DNA from: Enoplolaimus lenunculus
Lineage: Eukaryota; Nematoda; Enoplea; Enoplida; Thoracostomopsidae
DNA: 64,000 nucleotides
Reading direction: 5' to 3'
Assembly: GCA_030248215.1 (NCBI GenBank)
Contig: JASANG010003984.1
Span: forward strand, 594,403 to 658,402
A program made the position numbers and the translations under genes. Numbering within the stretch: position 1 is the first letter of the stretch; each line of letters begins with the position of its first letter. The notes under the pieces were generated by a model. The model had not been told where the DNA came from. It did no database searches and was given only the letters and a program-made list of their open reading frames with translations. Shown here piece after piece: positions 33,783 through 44,128 of this stretch.

Positions 33783-33947
33783 TTCGAAAATAATTCAGAA
33801 ATGATTGGATAATAACTAAGTGTTCGAAATAATTCAGAAATGATTGGATAATAACTAAATGTTCGAAAATCATTCAGAAATGATTGGTTAATAACTAAAT
33901 GTTCGAAATTAATTCAGAAATGATTGGATAATAACTAAATGTTCGAA
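33783..33947. repeat. 40-bp tandem repeat, 4 copies
   Basis: TTCGAAA words start at 33783, 33823, 33862 and 33902, with a fifth truncated start at 33942. Each unit contains TTCAGAAATGATTGGATAA. Confidence 0.85.
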
Positions 33948-34066
33948 CAGAGTTAAACCGGTACCGTTGTAGTGTTTTTTTGATAATTGTAATGACATTC
34001 AAGGTCGTGTGGCAGATCGCACCAAATGCTAAATGCCGTACGGTACCGCAAACAGCTTGTAAACAA

Positions 34067-34200
34067 TGCACTCAAAATGATATTTCTGATATTTAAGAAA
34101 AGATTTCTTACATTTGAGAAATCTGATTAGCAAGGTGCACTTGAAAAGTATTTCTGTTATAACAGAAATGTTTTCAAAAAACGTTACTTTTTTGTGTGTG
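34067..34200. mobile_element. TCTGA MITE, internally deleted
   Basis: CACTCAAAATGATATTTCTG at the left and GCAAGGTGCACTTGAAAAG inside match the copies at 34998 and 44947. The right half is mostly missing. Confidence 0.6.
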
Positions 34201-34271
34201 GTTTTTGAGTTGCGGTCTCAAGGTCGACATAAGACCGCCAGTATTACAAGTATAGCATCAGATCCATGAGT

Positions 34272-34699
34272 TTACTGTAGTGACCCAAATAAGAGGATGA
34301 GGTAATATGCGTTCGGGGTCGGTATTTTGAGTTCGAATCAATAAGAGTCTGTTTTCTAATTAGAGCCAGGTATATGGATAGAATCCACGCTTATTTATTA
34401 GTCCATAAACGTTAAGTGCTTTTGCGTAAATGCTTCTTGGACCAAATTAATTTCAGTTTCAGTGTATAATTTGATTCGCTGCACCATAACGTTATACTTG
34501 TATTCATAGGAGCAGTACTCATTAGGCAGAAATAAATTATTAAAGTAATGAGCTTAGCGTACGGTTAAGATGTGTGGTCCAAATACCTGAAACTGAACTG
34601 CAAAATAAATAACAGTCCGTTCCACAACGGCGAAAGGGTTCCCTCAGGAAAAGGCAAATCAATCTCGCTCATGGCTCTCTTATTCGGGTCACTGCAGCA
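34272..34699. mobile_element. GACCC MITE, both ends present
   Basis: TTACTGTAGTGACCCAAATA at the left and CTTATTCGGGTCACTGCAG at the right. The interior is more diverged than in the other copies. Confidence 0.7.
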
Positions 34700-34983
34700 T
34701 ATAACAGCAGTAATTTGAAACTATGCCTCACCTATTACCAGTTGGCAAAAGGTTTTCAATTGTTAAATTTTTAAAAGCGACTCGACAATTTCGGGCAATA
34801 TAGAGTTTTCAACGCTTCGATTAGCTTCGAAAAGAAATTCATAACTGGTGATCGGTGAAGCATAATTGGTGAATTTGAGTCAAAGCTTAAGCTTACTATA
34901 TTACATATATAATAAACCAGACAAAGGCTTTTTAAGCTTTAAGTACACACACGGTATTTTTGTGAAATATTTTTTTCTCGTTA
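34700..34983. other. no feature seen
   Basis: Non-coding; only CAC-arm-like words near 34725 and 34850. Confidence 0.35.
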
Positions 34984-35392
34984 AGGGTGGCGCTATACAC
35001 TCAAAACAATATTTCTGATATTTAATAAAAAATTTCTTACATTTAAGAAATATAATTAGCAAGGTGCACTTGAAAAGTATTTCTGTTATAACACAAACGT
35101 TTTCAAAAAAGTTTTGAAATAAAGACTGAAAATAAACGTTTTCCAGTTATTTTCAGAAAAATTGTCTTAAATATCAGAAATACTTTTCAGATTTGAAACA
35201 GAAAATACTTTTCTGAATAAATTCAGAAATACTTTTTGTGTGATACTTGTCGTGCGGCGTTGTCTAGCGCCGTCCGTCACAATACAGTGTCGTACGTGAC
35301 TAATTAACGTACGATACCGTACGGTGACGTATGGTGATGGGTGGCTCCGGACGGCGACGAACGGTGCCGGCCGGCATCAAAGGTACAGTGTC
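34984..35392. mobile_element. CGC hairpin MITE split by a TCTGA MITE
   Basis: GGGTGGCGCTATA (34986 on) is the left end. TACTTGTCGTGCGGCG (from about 35250) resumes the family after a TCTGA MITE. The interior then runs through CGTACGATACCGTACGG words to about 35392. Confidence 0.65.
34998..35249. mobile_element. TCTGA MITE, complete
   Basis: CACTCAAAACAATATTTCTG at the left is inverted against CAGAAATACTTTTTGTGTGA at the right. It sits between TATA and TACT of the CGC element, so the target was probably TA. Confidence 0.7.
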
Positions 35393-35497
35393 ACCCTTTA
35401 GTATGCCCAGTACTGAATCTCTTCGAGATCGGAGATGTGTCCGGGTTGAACTGTCAAACTGTTTTATAGTCGAGTACTCCGGTAAAAATGGGTCTTT

Positions 35498-35937
35498 ACG
35501 GTTAGCCCCCTCAGCCCGCATTTGCCCAAAAGTGGACGGATTTTAAAATTTTTTGCATATTAAAGATGTTAAATTTTTGCACTCAGACGATTGGTTAACG
35601 AATTATGGTCAAATAATTGATTTGGCGCCGACCCAAATTATTGGCAGCGCGCCAAATCAGTTATTTGACAATAACTTGTTAACCAATCGTCTGATTACAA
35701 AAAATTTAACACCATTGGACTCTGTTCTACAAACTGCATCGAATGATATATAACTTGTCAAATTGTTTTTGCAAATTTTTTTGGGTCCCCGGGGACTTTG
35801 GGTTCTTAAAAAATCGAATTTTTCAAAAATACAAATTTGGCCATGGAATAATCATAGGAGACCATGAGAAGTTCAAATATGCAAAAAATTTCAAAATCCG
35901 ACGACTTTTGGGCAAACGCGGGCTGGGGGGATAACCG
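35498..35937. repeat. two-level inverted repeat
   Basis: Outer arms: GCCCGCATTTGCCCAAAAGT near 35513 against the complement of ACTTTTGGGCAAACGCGGGC near 35904. An independent inner hairpin lies at 35569-35709, with arms GACGATTGGTTAAC and GTTAACCAATCGTC. The open frames here are artefacts of the palindromes. Confidence 0.8.
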
Positions 35938-36793
35938 AAAAGTCCCGTAAAAATAATGCAGTGTAGTTCATTTATCGGAAATTCGAAACTATAATCAGTG
36001 ATAATTATTGCTGCTGACTCCAGTTTGGCTGCCAATGCAATTAACATACATCTATATTAATAAAGATATAAACGTATTGATAGATAGATAGATAGATAGA
36101 TAGATATATCTATATATGTATATATACAAATGCTTGAAAAATCATTAGGCAAGCACGCACGTGTAAACGTTTCGCGTTGATTTTTTCGTTTGCTCACTTA
36201 GGCTTAGGATTAAGAATACGATTATACTACTGTTACGACCCTGTTGTATACATTTGGTCAGCAAATATCTGCCGATTTAGAATAGAAAAGCACCTACAAC
36301 TAGTGTGTGCGAATGAAACGCATAGAAAACCATAGTTTCAAATTATTCAAAAATATAATTATTCCAAAGCCATTGGGGGGCATTACCACAATTCACCTGC
36401 CCCCGGCTATTTTTTTGCGCAAAAAATTGGTAAGGTACCCCTACTCTACAATGTTTCAATTTGGTGATTATTTCCAAATTTACTCAAATTGACAGCCAGC
36501 TGCGTTAGTACACCTCAAAAATTTCGACAGAGGCACAATTTTAATTCAGCGTCGAATAAAAAAATAAAGTCCACCCCAAATTGCAAGTGCGGTCAGCTTC
36601 TATATGCACACGTCTTCGCTTTCCCAACACACGTATTCAATAAGGTGCTAGCTTGTGAGCTGGTTGTGGCTCACGATTCCAAAATGACTTTCACCGTTTC
36701 CGCAAAATCGCTTAATTGGGGAAATCATCAAAGTGTACCGACGCCTTTTGGTTGCGATTCTTTTACTCTGTCGGTTTTTGTCTAAGATAAAAG
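35938..36793. other. non-coding with GATA microsatellite
   Basis: A GATA microsatellite lies at about 36080-36112 and a TEL1 right-end fragment at 36195-36252 (ACTACTGTTACGACCC). The 98-codon frame at 36489-36785 has no recognised domain. Confidence 0.4.
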
Positions 36794-36966
36794 GGCCCAT
36801 GTATAGAACAGGGCCGGATCGTTTTCCGGAGCGGCTATAATAGAGTCAGTTTAAGCTTTACACTATTTTTTTTGTTTAGGCTTACACTTAGGCTTAGACT
36901 TTGGCTTAGGCTTAAGCTTTGGAATATGCTTATACTACTGTTCCGGCCCTCTTCTCTGCATAGGCC
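36794..36966 (+). mobile_element. TEL1 MITE with TTAGGC core, first of a pair
   Basis: GGGCCCATGTATAGAACAGG at the left, ATAATAGAGTCAGTTTAAGC, a TTAGG core, CTACTGTTCCGGCCC and CTGCATAGGCCG at the right. Confidence 0.75.
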
Positions 36967-37164
36967 GATAAAACTATAAAACTTTAATTATCACTGTCGG
37001 TTTTTGTCTAAGATAAAACGGTCCATGTATAGAACAGGGCCGGATCGTTTTCCAGAGCGGCTATAATAGAGTCAATTTAAGGATTGCACTTTTTTTCTTA
37101 GGCTTAGGCTTAAGCTTAGGAATATGCTTATAATACTGTTCCGGCCCTGTTCTCTACATAGGCA
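36967..37164 (+). mobile_element. TEL1 MITE, second of a tandem pair
   Basis: Begins with the duplicated flank CGGTTTTTGTCTAAGATAAA that also precedes the first copy (near 36771). A shorter core follows (37096-37130), then TACTGTTCCGGCCCTG. The duplicated flank shows that the pair arose by segmental duplication, not two insertions. Confidence 0.75.
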
Positions 37165-37281
37165 GATAAAACTTTAATTAAATTCTTATATTTTAAAGCA
37201 AGTTTGTCGCTCGCTTCGCAAACTCGGTTGTTTCTAAATTCCACTTATAGTTTTTCTGTCAAAAATTAGCCAGTTTGCTAT

Positions 37282-37500
37282 CACTGTAAATTCCAGTAAG
37301 TTGATTTTAACTCAGAATAAGTTGAATCGCTCAGTCTGAGTTAGGATTATCAGAAGTCTAATTCTGAGTTGATTCAACTCATTCTGATTTATATAGTTAA
37401 CTCTCCAAAATAAACTCAACTCAGAGTGATTGTTTTGAACTCAGGAAAACTTAACTTTCAGTCTGAGTTGATTAATTAACTCATTGGAATTTATAGTGTA
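37282..37500. mobile_element. GAGTT MITE, complete copy
   Basis: Inverted ends CACTGTAAATTCCAGTAAG and TTGGAATTTATAGTGTA, with the usual interior slightly shortened. Confidence 0.75.
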
Positions 37501-37561
37501 TAAAGCGTTCAATGCGTCTTTCTTCGTGTCTCTTCAGAAAGTTCGAGTATTCCCCTATATC

Positions 37562-37700
37562 GGATGCACTGCCAAGGGAGTCCAAGGGTTGGCTCGGCCC
37601 CATGGAAAAAATTCCGCCCCCGTTACAAAGTTTTGGTTGCTGGTAAATCATTGAAAACCATTGAATGCCCCTCCTGAAAATTTTTTAGACCCCTAGCTTA
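37562..37700. mobile_element. GC-arm MITE, diverged
   Basis: Family words GGCTCGGCCCCATGGAAAAA, AAATCATTGAAAACCATTGA and GCCCCTCCTGAAAATTTTTT are in order. The ends are worn. Confidence 0.5.
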
Positions 37701-37779
37701 TGCGGGGTCACGTTTTAACCGGGGTAGCTTGGGACACGTTTTGTCCCTATTAGACTATTGGGTAACATTTTGTCTGCTA

Positions 37780-38340
37780 TCAAATTCAAAAATTTGTAAT
37801 TGTGTGCTATCATCATGTGTAGGTCACCTTTGTCCTTCAATATCATATGATACTCGATGTATTGTCAGCGAATATCATATGATATATTTTCAAATGTCTG
37901 CATGCTTGAGGTAACATACCCAAATTGTCCTGTTGAATATCATACTAGAATTTTAAATTTGAATTTTTGAATTATGACACTGTTTTTCTAAGCGGTTTGG
38001 TGCCGGCAATGAATTTTCAGACGTGTATTTGGTATTTAAGCACAGCTGTCCCCTGCCGTCCGACTTTCCATTAATTTTATTAGCACTCGAAAATTACACT
38101 GTCCCGCTGAATATCATATGATATTCGTTAAAATTTTGGAATATCAAATGTCCCACAGTATCACGTGGCATTTACCGACTCGTGTACACATTGATTTTCT
38201 GAGAGCTGTGGTTTGAAAGCTAATGCCATATGACATTCGAGTTTTGTCTGCTCACTCGATATGAGGCTCGAATTTTTAACGTTGACATCGAATCAACATG
38301 GGACAAACCGTGTCCGGCATGCCCCGGTTATAACGTGAGT
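37780..38340. repeat. TCATATGA repeat, copy 2 (longer)
   Basis: Contains all the landmarks of copy 1 at 26375 plus about 170 bp of extra sequence between the AATTATGACACTG and CCCGCTGAATATCATATGA words. ATATCATATGATA occurs several times. Confidence 0.65.
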
Positions 38341-38532
38341 CCCGCATTAGCGAGCTCTGGCTACGGGCTTGCCATGTATACAACTCCTGCTTGCCATGAA
38401 ACGTAGCAAAATAACTTTTTAACTCCGGAATTGTAAAACATTTGTCCCCCTTATCCTATGTTCTCTACATACACTCGTGTCTGTTGGTACTAACGGTTTG
38501 CACGACCCATCTTTGAAGTTTTGCCCAAAGTT
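38341..38532. other. no feature seen
   Basis: Non-coding; only a weak GC-arm word (GAGCTCTGGCTACGGGCTTGCC) at the left edge. Confidence 0.3.
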
Positions 38533-38680
38533 AATGACCACGCCGGCAATGGAACTTCGGCCCTCTTGCGCTAGAGCCAAGCATGCTACCACTACACTAC
38601 GCGGTCATTGCAACAACTTCTTATACCGGTATATGTGCGCACAGGCATGACAACATTTGCTTTACATCAAATACCGACAG
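38533..38680 (-). mobile_element. tRNA-derived SINE-like element, copy 2
   Basis: On the minus strand the head reads GACCGCGTAGTGTAGTGG, later GAAGTTCCATTGCCGG and CGTGGTC. The upstream leader shares the CCGGTATATGTGCGC word (plus-strand reading) with copy 1 at 12735. The B-box is worn. Confidence 0.5.
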
Positions 38681-38978
38681 TGTCCATTGTTCAATGTTTA
38701 TTATTTATATTATTGAATACTGACAACAACGCTTGAACCTATAGCAAGGGGTAAATTTGAACAAAAACTTAAAAATATATTACTTTTTCCATCATTCCTT
38801 ACTAAAAATTTAATTTAATTTTTAAATATATTACACATTTCACCGCGAGGTATTTAGTTTAATGTTTGTCCATAGTTACAGTAAATATTAGTTTACCAAC
38901 TAGTCAAATTGTAAAAATTAGCAATAATGGTACCAACGACCAGCCGACAAAAAACCTGTTGTCGAGAGTTAAACATTT
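38681..38978. other. no feature seen
   Basis: AT-rich non-coding sequence. Confidence 0.35.
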
Positions 38979-39163
38979 GGGCCATTGTTAAGAACAGGGG
39001 GTGTAACAGTATTATAACTATATTCCTAAGTCTAAGCCTGAGCGTAAGGATGAACATATTCCTAAGCCTAAGCCTTAGCCTAACAAAAAATTAGTCTAAA
39101 GCTTAAGCTTACTCTATTGCAGTCTCACAGAAAAACGTCCCGTCCCTGATCTTTACATGGGCC
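38979..39163 (-). mobile_element. TEL1 MITE with CCTAAG core, complete
   Basis: GGGCCATTGTTAAGAACAGG at the left and CTGATCTTTACATGGGCC at the right are the inverted ends. The core is CCTAAGCCTAAGCCTTAGCC, followed by CTCTATTGCAGTC. Confidence 0.75.
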
Positions 39164-39289
39164 AACATTTGTTGAAGCCCAGTTTATTGTCTAGTTGTAC
39201 TAACAGACAACCTGTAACGTTTGTTATATTTCAATTTCAATTTGTAATACACAGTATTCAGTATACGTGCCATATACTTTACCCTTTCT

Positions 39290-39500
39290 CACATGAACAA
39301 GTTCAATTTCATATGAGATGTAATTTCAAGGTAAAACTCGATCCCAGTCTAACGGTTGGGAGGCGTCTACAATGACCATTGAACTATTGGAGCTTGACAC
39401 TTGAGGCCGAGGGAGGGCTTTCACGTCTTGAGGCTTTGCATTGCGTGTGGATGTTAGAATTGTTAAACACTGCTCACAGTGTCTGTATTGCTCATATATT
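39290..39500 (-). mobile_element. TTAA MITE, old diverged copy
   Basis: CCCTTTCTCACATGAA, GGGAGGCGT, GAGGGCTTTCACGTCTTG and ATTGTTAAACACTG occur in family order. The right end is lost and identity is low, so this copy is older than the others. Confidence 0.55.
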
Positions 39501-39548
39501 ACTTCTATTTAGTTGCTCATAGTATACTCTATAAATAAAAAGGTTATA

Positions 39549-39691
39549 CACTGCAAAAATGGTGAGATTTATTTTATAAATCATTGCGTCAACTGTTGCA
39601 TTATTGGAAAAATTCACAGTTAGTTTCGAGATGCTAACTGTGGATAATTCTAATAATGCAACAGTTGACGCAATGATTTATAAAATAATTT
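39549..39691. repeat. hairpin MITE-like inverted repeat
   Basis: ATTTTATAAATCATTGCGTC near 39570 is the complement of GACGCAATGATTTATAAAAT near 39667. The inner arms (TTAGTTTCGAGATGCTAA region) also pair. The left flank ACACTGCAAAAATGGTGAG equals the end of the GACTC family, but the interior differs. Confidence 0.8.
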
Positions 39692-39989
39692 TTGTCGGTA
39701 ATTTTCAATTGTGTAAAGCGCCTATAACCATTCGTTGACATTTCTTTAATTTTCGAACCAGTGAAAGGCTGAAACCTTCATGTATTGAGCAAAACAGCAA
39801 TTGTTGCTGAATGCTGTTGCAGCTGTTGTTGTTGTTGTTGTTGTTGCGTTGTTGCTATTCCAAGTATAGTTGATGTTGCCAGGGTGAGTTTGTAAAACAA
39901 AACAAAGCCTGATTCTGATTCAATAACCTATAACCGACTAATATCGGAAGCCTAATTTGTTAATGGTAGTTTGGTCATATTTCGTTTTT
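39692..39989. other. non-coding with GTT microsatellite
   Basis: A GTT trinucleotide run lies at about 39822-39846. Nothing else recognised. Confidence 0.5.
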
Positions 39990-40180
39990 GGCCAATGTTA
40001 CTTTATGGGACGTACCAATAGATTAAGCGTATAGCTTAAGCCTAAGCCGAAGCGTTGCGAAAATGAGTTCCTAAGCCTAAGCCTAAGCCTGAGCCTAAGC
40101 AAAAAAATGTAATCTAGAATCTAAACCGACTCTTTTATAGACCCACCAGAAACCTGGACACCCCTTAAAGTAACATGAGC
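39990..40180 (-). mobile_element. TEL2 MITE
   Basis: GGCCAATGTTACTTTATGGG at the left and CACCCCTTAAAGTAACATG at the right, with a CCTAAGCC core and the TCTAGAATCTAAACCGACTC landmark. Confidence 0.8.
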
Positions 40181-40895
40181 CCTGTCACTTCATGATTAAT
40201 ATATATTTGTCGGAGTCTTAACGCAATACAGAACTACAAATGATAGATATGAATTGCGAAAACATAATAAAGTTAAGAGTTTGACGTTGGCAACTCGGTA
40301 AACAAAATAAACACATTGTTACTGACTGAATCAAATTGAACAATGGGAACTATGATCCCGGCTTATGTGATGCGCCTGTAAAAGAGTTGGCTTTGATTCT
40401 AGATTACATTTTTTTGCTTAGGTTTAGGCTTCCCAATGGGGCGATTCGGTTGCAAGTTGCAACCGTTTTTGCACTACAAATTAATACTGTTTTTCGATTA
40501 ATATTGTCATTCAGTTTAATGGTAAGTTTAGAACGTAATAGAACCTACCAGACGGTAAATAATGTAATCCTTGTAATATTCGAAATCAGGCGTTTAATTT
40601 TGTGTTCATTCGAAGAAATTAGGGCTCATATACTCGTAGCTTTCGCACCCTTCGAACCAACAAATACCGAAGCTCAAAATTCAACGACATATTCCGCATA
40701 TAATTTGCTCTACTTCTGTACCAATTTTGACTTGAACAACTGTAATAGTTAGTGAGTTTAACAACATATTACTAACGGATGATAGTTGCTATACACATTG
40801 AAGAATGTAGACTTAGGGAATCGCTTTTAATTTTACTGTATTGTTTTCGAGTTTAATAAGCTTGTCTTGTCAAGCACCAAACTGTAGTCCGAATT
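40181..40895. other. non-coding stretch, unproved frame
   Basis: A 138-codon frame at 40336-40752 is the longest in this area. It shows no signal, domain or splice support, and part of it passes through a TTAGG word near 40420, so I treat it as chance. Confidence 0.4.
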
Positions 40896-41100
40896 AGGGT
40901 TGCGCTATACTTGACGTCCGTCACCGTGCGTCACCCGTACGGCACCGTTCGTCACCCGTACGGCACCGTTCGTCACCCGTACGGCACCGTTCGTCACCGT
41001 CCGACACCATCCGTCACCATACGTTATCGTACTTTATTTGCGGACGAGACCGCACTATAACGGACGGTGCCGAACGTCAACAAAAGTATGCCGCAACCCT
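40896..41100. mobile_element. CGC hairpin MITE with internal 21-bp repeats
   Basis: AGGGTTGCGCTATACTTGAC at the left mirrors GTCAACAAAAGTATGCCGCAACCCT at the right. The left arm contains about four tandem CGTCACCCGTACGGCACCGTT units of 21 bp. Confidence 0.8.
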
Positions 41101-41386
41101 TAGGGACGGCTTTGAATTGCAATTTAACACAACAAAATCCCAGTAGACCGAATACTGGAATATGCCGTCGCTCATGGTACGGATTCCGTGGGAAGATTGA
41201 TTCCTGAGCACGAGAGTAAGAAGAATACCTGATTTAACCATGGACTATTTTCAATTTCTATTCCGAAGCTTTGCGGAATGCTGTAAGTCCCAGTCAAGTA
41301 TCAGCACCGATATCGTATCGGTGTGCAAATATCGACCATTGGTAACCTCGCTACCGTCTCAATATCGTACCATCCCATCACAATAC
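41101..41386. other. no feature seen
   Basis: Non-coding; the frame at 41240-41695 merely translates the following TEL1 core. Confidence 0.35.
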
Positions 41387-41583
41387 GGCACATGTATAGA
41401 AAAGGGCCGGAACAGTAGTATAAGTATATTCCTAAGCCTAAGAATAAGCCTAAGCCTAAGCCTAAGCGTCAAGACGAGCGTATTCCTAAGCCTAAGCCTA
41501 AGCAAAAAATTTAGTATAAAGCTTAAACTGACTATGTTACAGCTCCTCCGGAAAATGTTCCGGTCCTGTTCTATACATGGGCC
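41387..41583 (-). mobile_element. TEL1 MITE, well-preserved reference copy
   Basis: Left end GGCACATGTATAGAAAAGGG and right end CCTGTTCTATACATGGGCC. Two CCTAAGCCTAAGCC blocks, then AATTTAGTATAAAGCTTAAA. A good copy for defining both arms and the core. Confidence 0.8.
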
Positions 41584-41612
41584 AAAATCCCATCACAATA
41601 CTGTGAGGTTTG

Positions 41613-41795
41613 GTCGAAGGTTAGGATTTCGAGATAGGGTCGAAGGTTCGGATTTTGGGATATGGTTGAAGGTTGGGATTTTGGGATATGGTTGAAGGAT
41701 GGGATTTTGGGATATGGTTGAAGGATGGGATTTTGGGATATGGTTGAAGGTTGAGAATTTGGGATATTGTTGAAGGTTGGGATATTGGGATATAG
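41613..41795. repeat. 26-bp minisatellite, 7 copies
   Basis: Unit TTGAAGGTTGGGATTTTGGG plus ATATGG, repeated seven times with point changes. The ATCCCAAAATCCCAA motif (complement) is shared with the arrays at 54195 and 55195. Confidence 0.85.
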
Positions 41796-42319
41796 TCGAA
41801 AAAGTGGTATTATTTTCAAGGAAGGAAAAGATTTATGAGCACGAGAGTAGGTTAAATATTTGAATTAGTTGCGGAAAATATTGTAATTTCAATTTCTTAG
41901 TTTTGTGATATGGTTGGTCATGGTGTACAAGTTAAGGATAGAAATTAACCTAAGATTTAGCCCAAGGGTCATTTAAGATCTAATCTATGTTTAAAACGAA
42001 GCCTATTCCTAAAGCCTGAGCGTAAACCTAAGCCTAAGTGTACGCACGTTATACGGTCCAATCTATGCTTAAACCAAAACCTGCTCCTAAAGCCTAAGCC
42101 TATTAAAGTTAAGCGCAAAAGCCTAAGCGTAATAAAAAGCCTGAGATTTAGCCCAATGGTCATATTATTATAAAATCTATTCTATGTTTAAACTAAAGCC
42201 TATTCCTAAAACCTCACCCTCATCCAAAGCCTATATGCAAGCCCAAAACCTAAGCTTAAACGAAGCTTGAACCTTAAACCTAAGCCTAAGTACAAGGAAT
42301 TGCATGCAATGAATACTGT
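41796..42319. repeat. degenerate CCTAAGCC-rich repeat
   Basis: From about 41955, two to three units with AGCCCAA.GGTCAT, AATCTATGTTTAAA and GCCTATTCCTAAAGCC alternate, interspersed with CCTAAG words. TEL-type arms are not seen, so this is a different TTAGGC-derived block. Confidence 0.6.
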
Positions 42320-42819
42320 TGAAATCACAAAATCCCGAAATCCCAAAATTCTACGAACAAAAGCTTGTAGAAAAACCTTTGGTTTACAAAAACTTTACAG
42401 GGTATATTTCCCTCGTATCAGCTGTCTTGTTAAACTTTAGCAAAAATAGTACAACTATACTTGATAACTCTTACAAAGAGTTATTATCATTCAGTTTGTT
42501 TAATTAAAAACTTTGCACCCGAACAGCAAACAACAACAACAGTCTGTCTAACGTTTTTTATCTTAGTGATTCTATAATACAGATGTTGTTCGGGTTAACC
42601 TTTAGTTTAACAACTTGATCAGCATATATTACATGCGAAATATTATTCTTAAGGCCGGCGGCGGCAGGATTTTATTTCCGGTGTCACATGCGAGATTCCC
42701 CTCGCCCCCCCCCCCCCGGCGAATTAATCCCCCACCCGAAATCATCGGCCGGCCAATCCTCCACGTCGACGGAAAAAATGCCGTGGGACAAAATTTCGCA
42801 TAAAAGTTGTTTTGTATGT
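42320..42819. other. non-coding stretch
   Basis: Contains a poly-C run near 42705-42717. The open frames at 42615-42823 run through it on both strands and have no recognisable product. Confidence 0.4.
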
Positions 42820-43188
42820 ACACTGCAAAAAATGGTTAGTCAAATTGACTCTCTCCGAAACAGGATTTTCCTGACTACACAAACTGAGTCAAAATTCGGC
42901 TTCGCCTGAGTCAATTGTCTTGTATAAAATCTTAAACGATAATGCAAGGTTATACTTAGTCATGTAGTTTCAAAACTAAAATATGCTTTTAAGGTCTCGA
43001 ACTCAGCTTTATCTGCTCCTGGAGACATTTATTCACTACAATTAGGAATAATTGACATCTATGGACTCTTATTAGGGTTTAAGGACCCTATCCGCTTACG
43101 GACTTTGTTAGGATTACGGACTCCTATTGATTGGCACTCAAAACGAAAACCCCTCTTATTGCCTGTCCCTCTTATTCGGGTCACTACC
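42820..43188. mobile_element. half GACTC MITE fused to a GACCC MITE lacking its left end
   Basis: ACACTGCAAAAAATGG through CTTCGCCTGAGTCAA (to about 42916) is the left half of a GACTC hairpin. The sequence then switches to the interior of a GACCC element (CTTGTATAAAATCTTAAACG) and runs to its right end TCTTATTCGGGTCACTACC. Confidence 0.75.
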
Positions 43189-43298
43189 GGCCAAATTTTG
43201 AGCACCGACATTCACTGGTTCGAAAGTTACAAAACCTGTCATCATGTGGTATTAGGCACTACGCACATTGGAGAATACCAGCCAATATCTCCTACTGT

Positions 43299-43398
43299 GT
43301 GCCTAAAGATAAGTTTTAGACTAATTTTTTGCATGGATTAAGCTTAGGCTTAGGAATATGCTTATAATAGTGTTCCGCCTCTGTTCTTTATATTGGCC
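43299..43398 (+). mobile_element. TEL1 MITE, right part only
   Basis: GTTTTAGACTAATTTTTTGC, a short TTAGGCTTAGG core, AATATGCTTATAATAGTGTT and CTTTATATTGGCC. The left arm is missing. Confidence 0.6.
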
Positions 43399-43569
43399 CA
43401 AAATGTTATAAATGCAATTGAATCTGAATTATTTAAAATATTTCACAATCCGTTCAAATTGCACGTTGGCATATAATCGAAAATTCACCAAAGGTACTAC
43501 TACAATTGACATTAGAATTTTGTAATCAAATGTATCTACGAAACTAACTTTGCTCAAAATATATAAACT

Positions 43570-44128
43570 ATGATTAGCGGTACAAGATTTAAATCTCGGT
43601 TTAAAACGCTTTTGTGGCTACTGATTGGTTTACTGATGCTACTAATTCTTGCTAATGTGTCGCTACTTCAATTCCCAGCTGAACCTCCAATTGTGACGTA
43701 CATTTATGGCACTTTGTCACCAGAGAGTCAAAAAATTGAATTCAAACAAATGCCAGTTTGTAGTTATCAAACATTACCTCAAATTGACACAAATTTTGCC
43801 TATTTGGAATTTGCTCGAATATATCTACAACAACACCACCACCAACAACAACAGCAACTGCAACAACAACAACAACAACAACAACAACTGCAACAATTAA
43901 TAGAAACAACATATTTAGTAGATTCTCAGCCAGATAAACAGGGTAATTTTTCACTGCACACGATTCCATATCAATGCGAAATACCAAAACGGTTTGAAAA
44001 ATTTATGCTTTTACCGCCGTTTAAACCCGGCATGTTTCCTGATGGACTACTGCCACCGCCGACTGTTTATGGGACGTTTCGGATTGAACTATGCGGCATA
44101 CCAAAGAATGCAATGTCACAATTCCGAG
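43570..44128 (+). CDS. sulfotransferase exon 1 (membrane anchor, stem, PAPS loop)
   Basis: Starts at ATG 43570, preceded by AT-rich leader. Encodes residues 1-186 plus one base. The donor GTACAT at 44129 lies inside the open frame, which otherwise runs on to 44160. The glutamine tract is coded mainly by CAA with some CAG. Confidence 0.82.

Noticed and set aside
40336-40752. 138-codon frame as a gene
   Set aside because: No domain, signal or splice context, and it crosses a TTAGG word.
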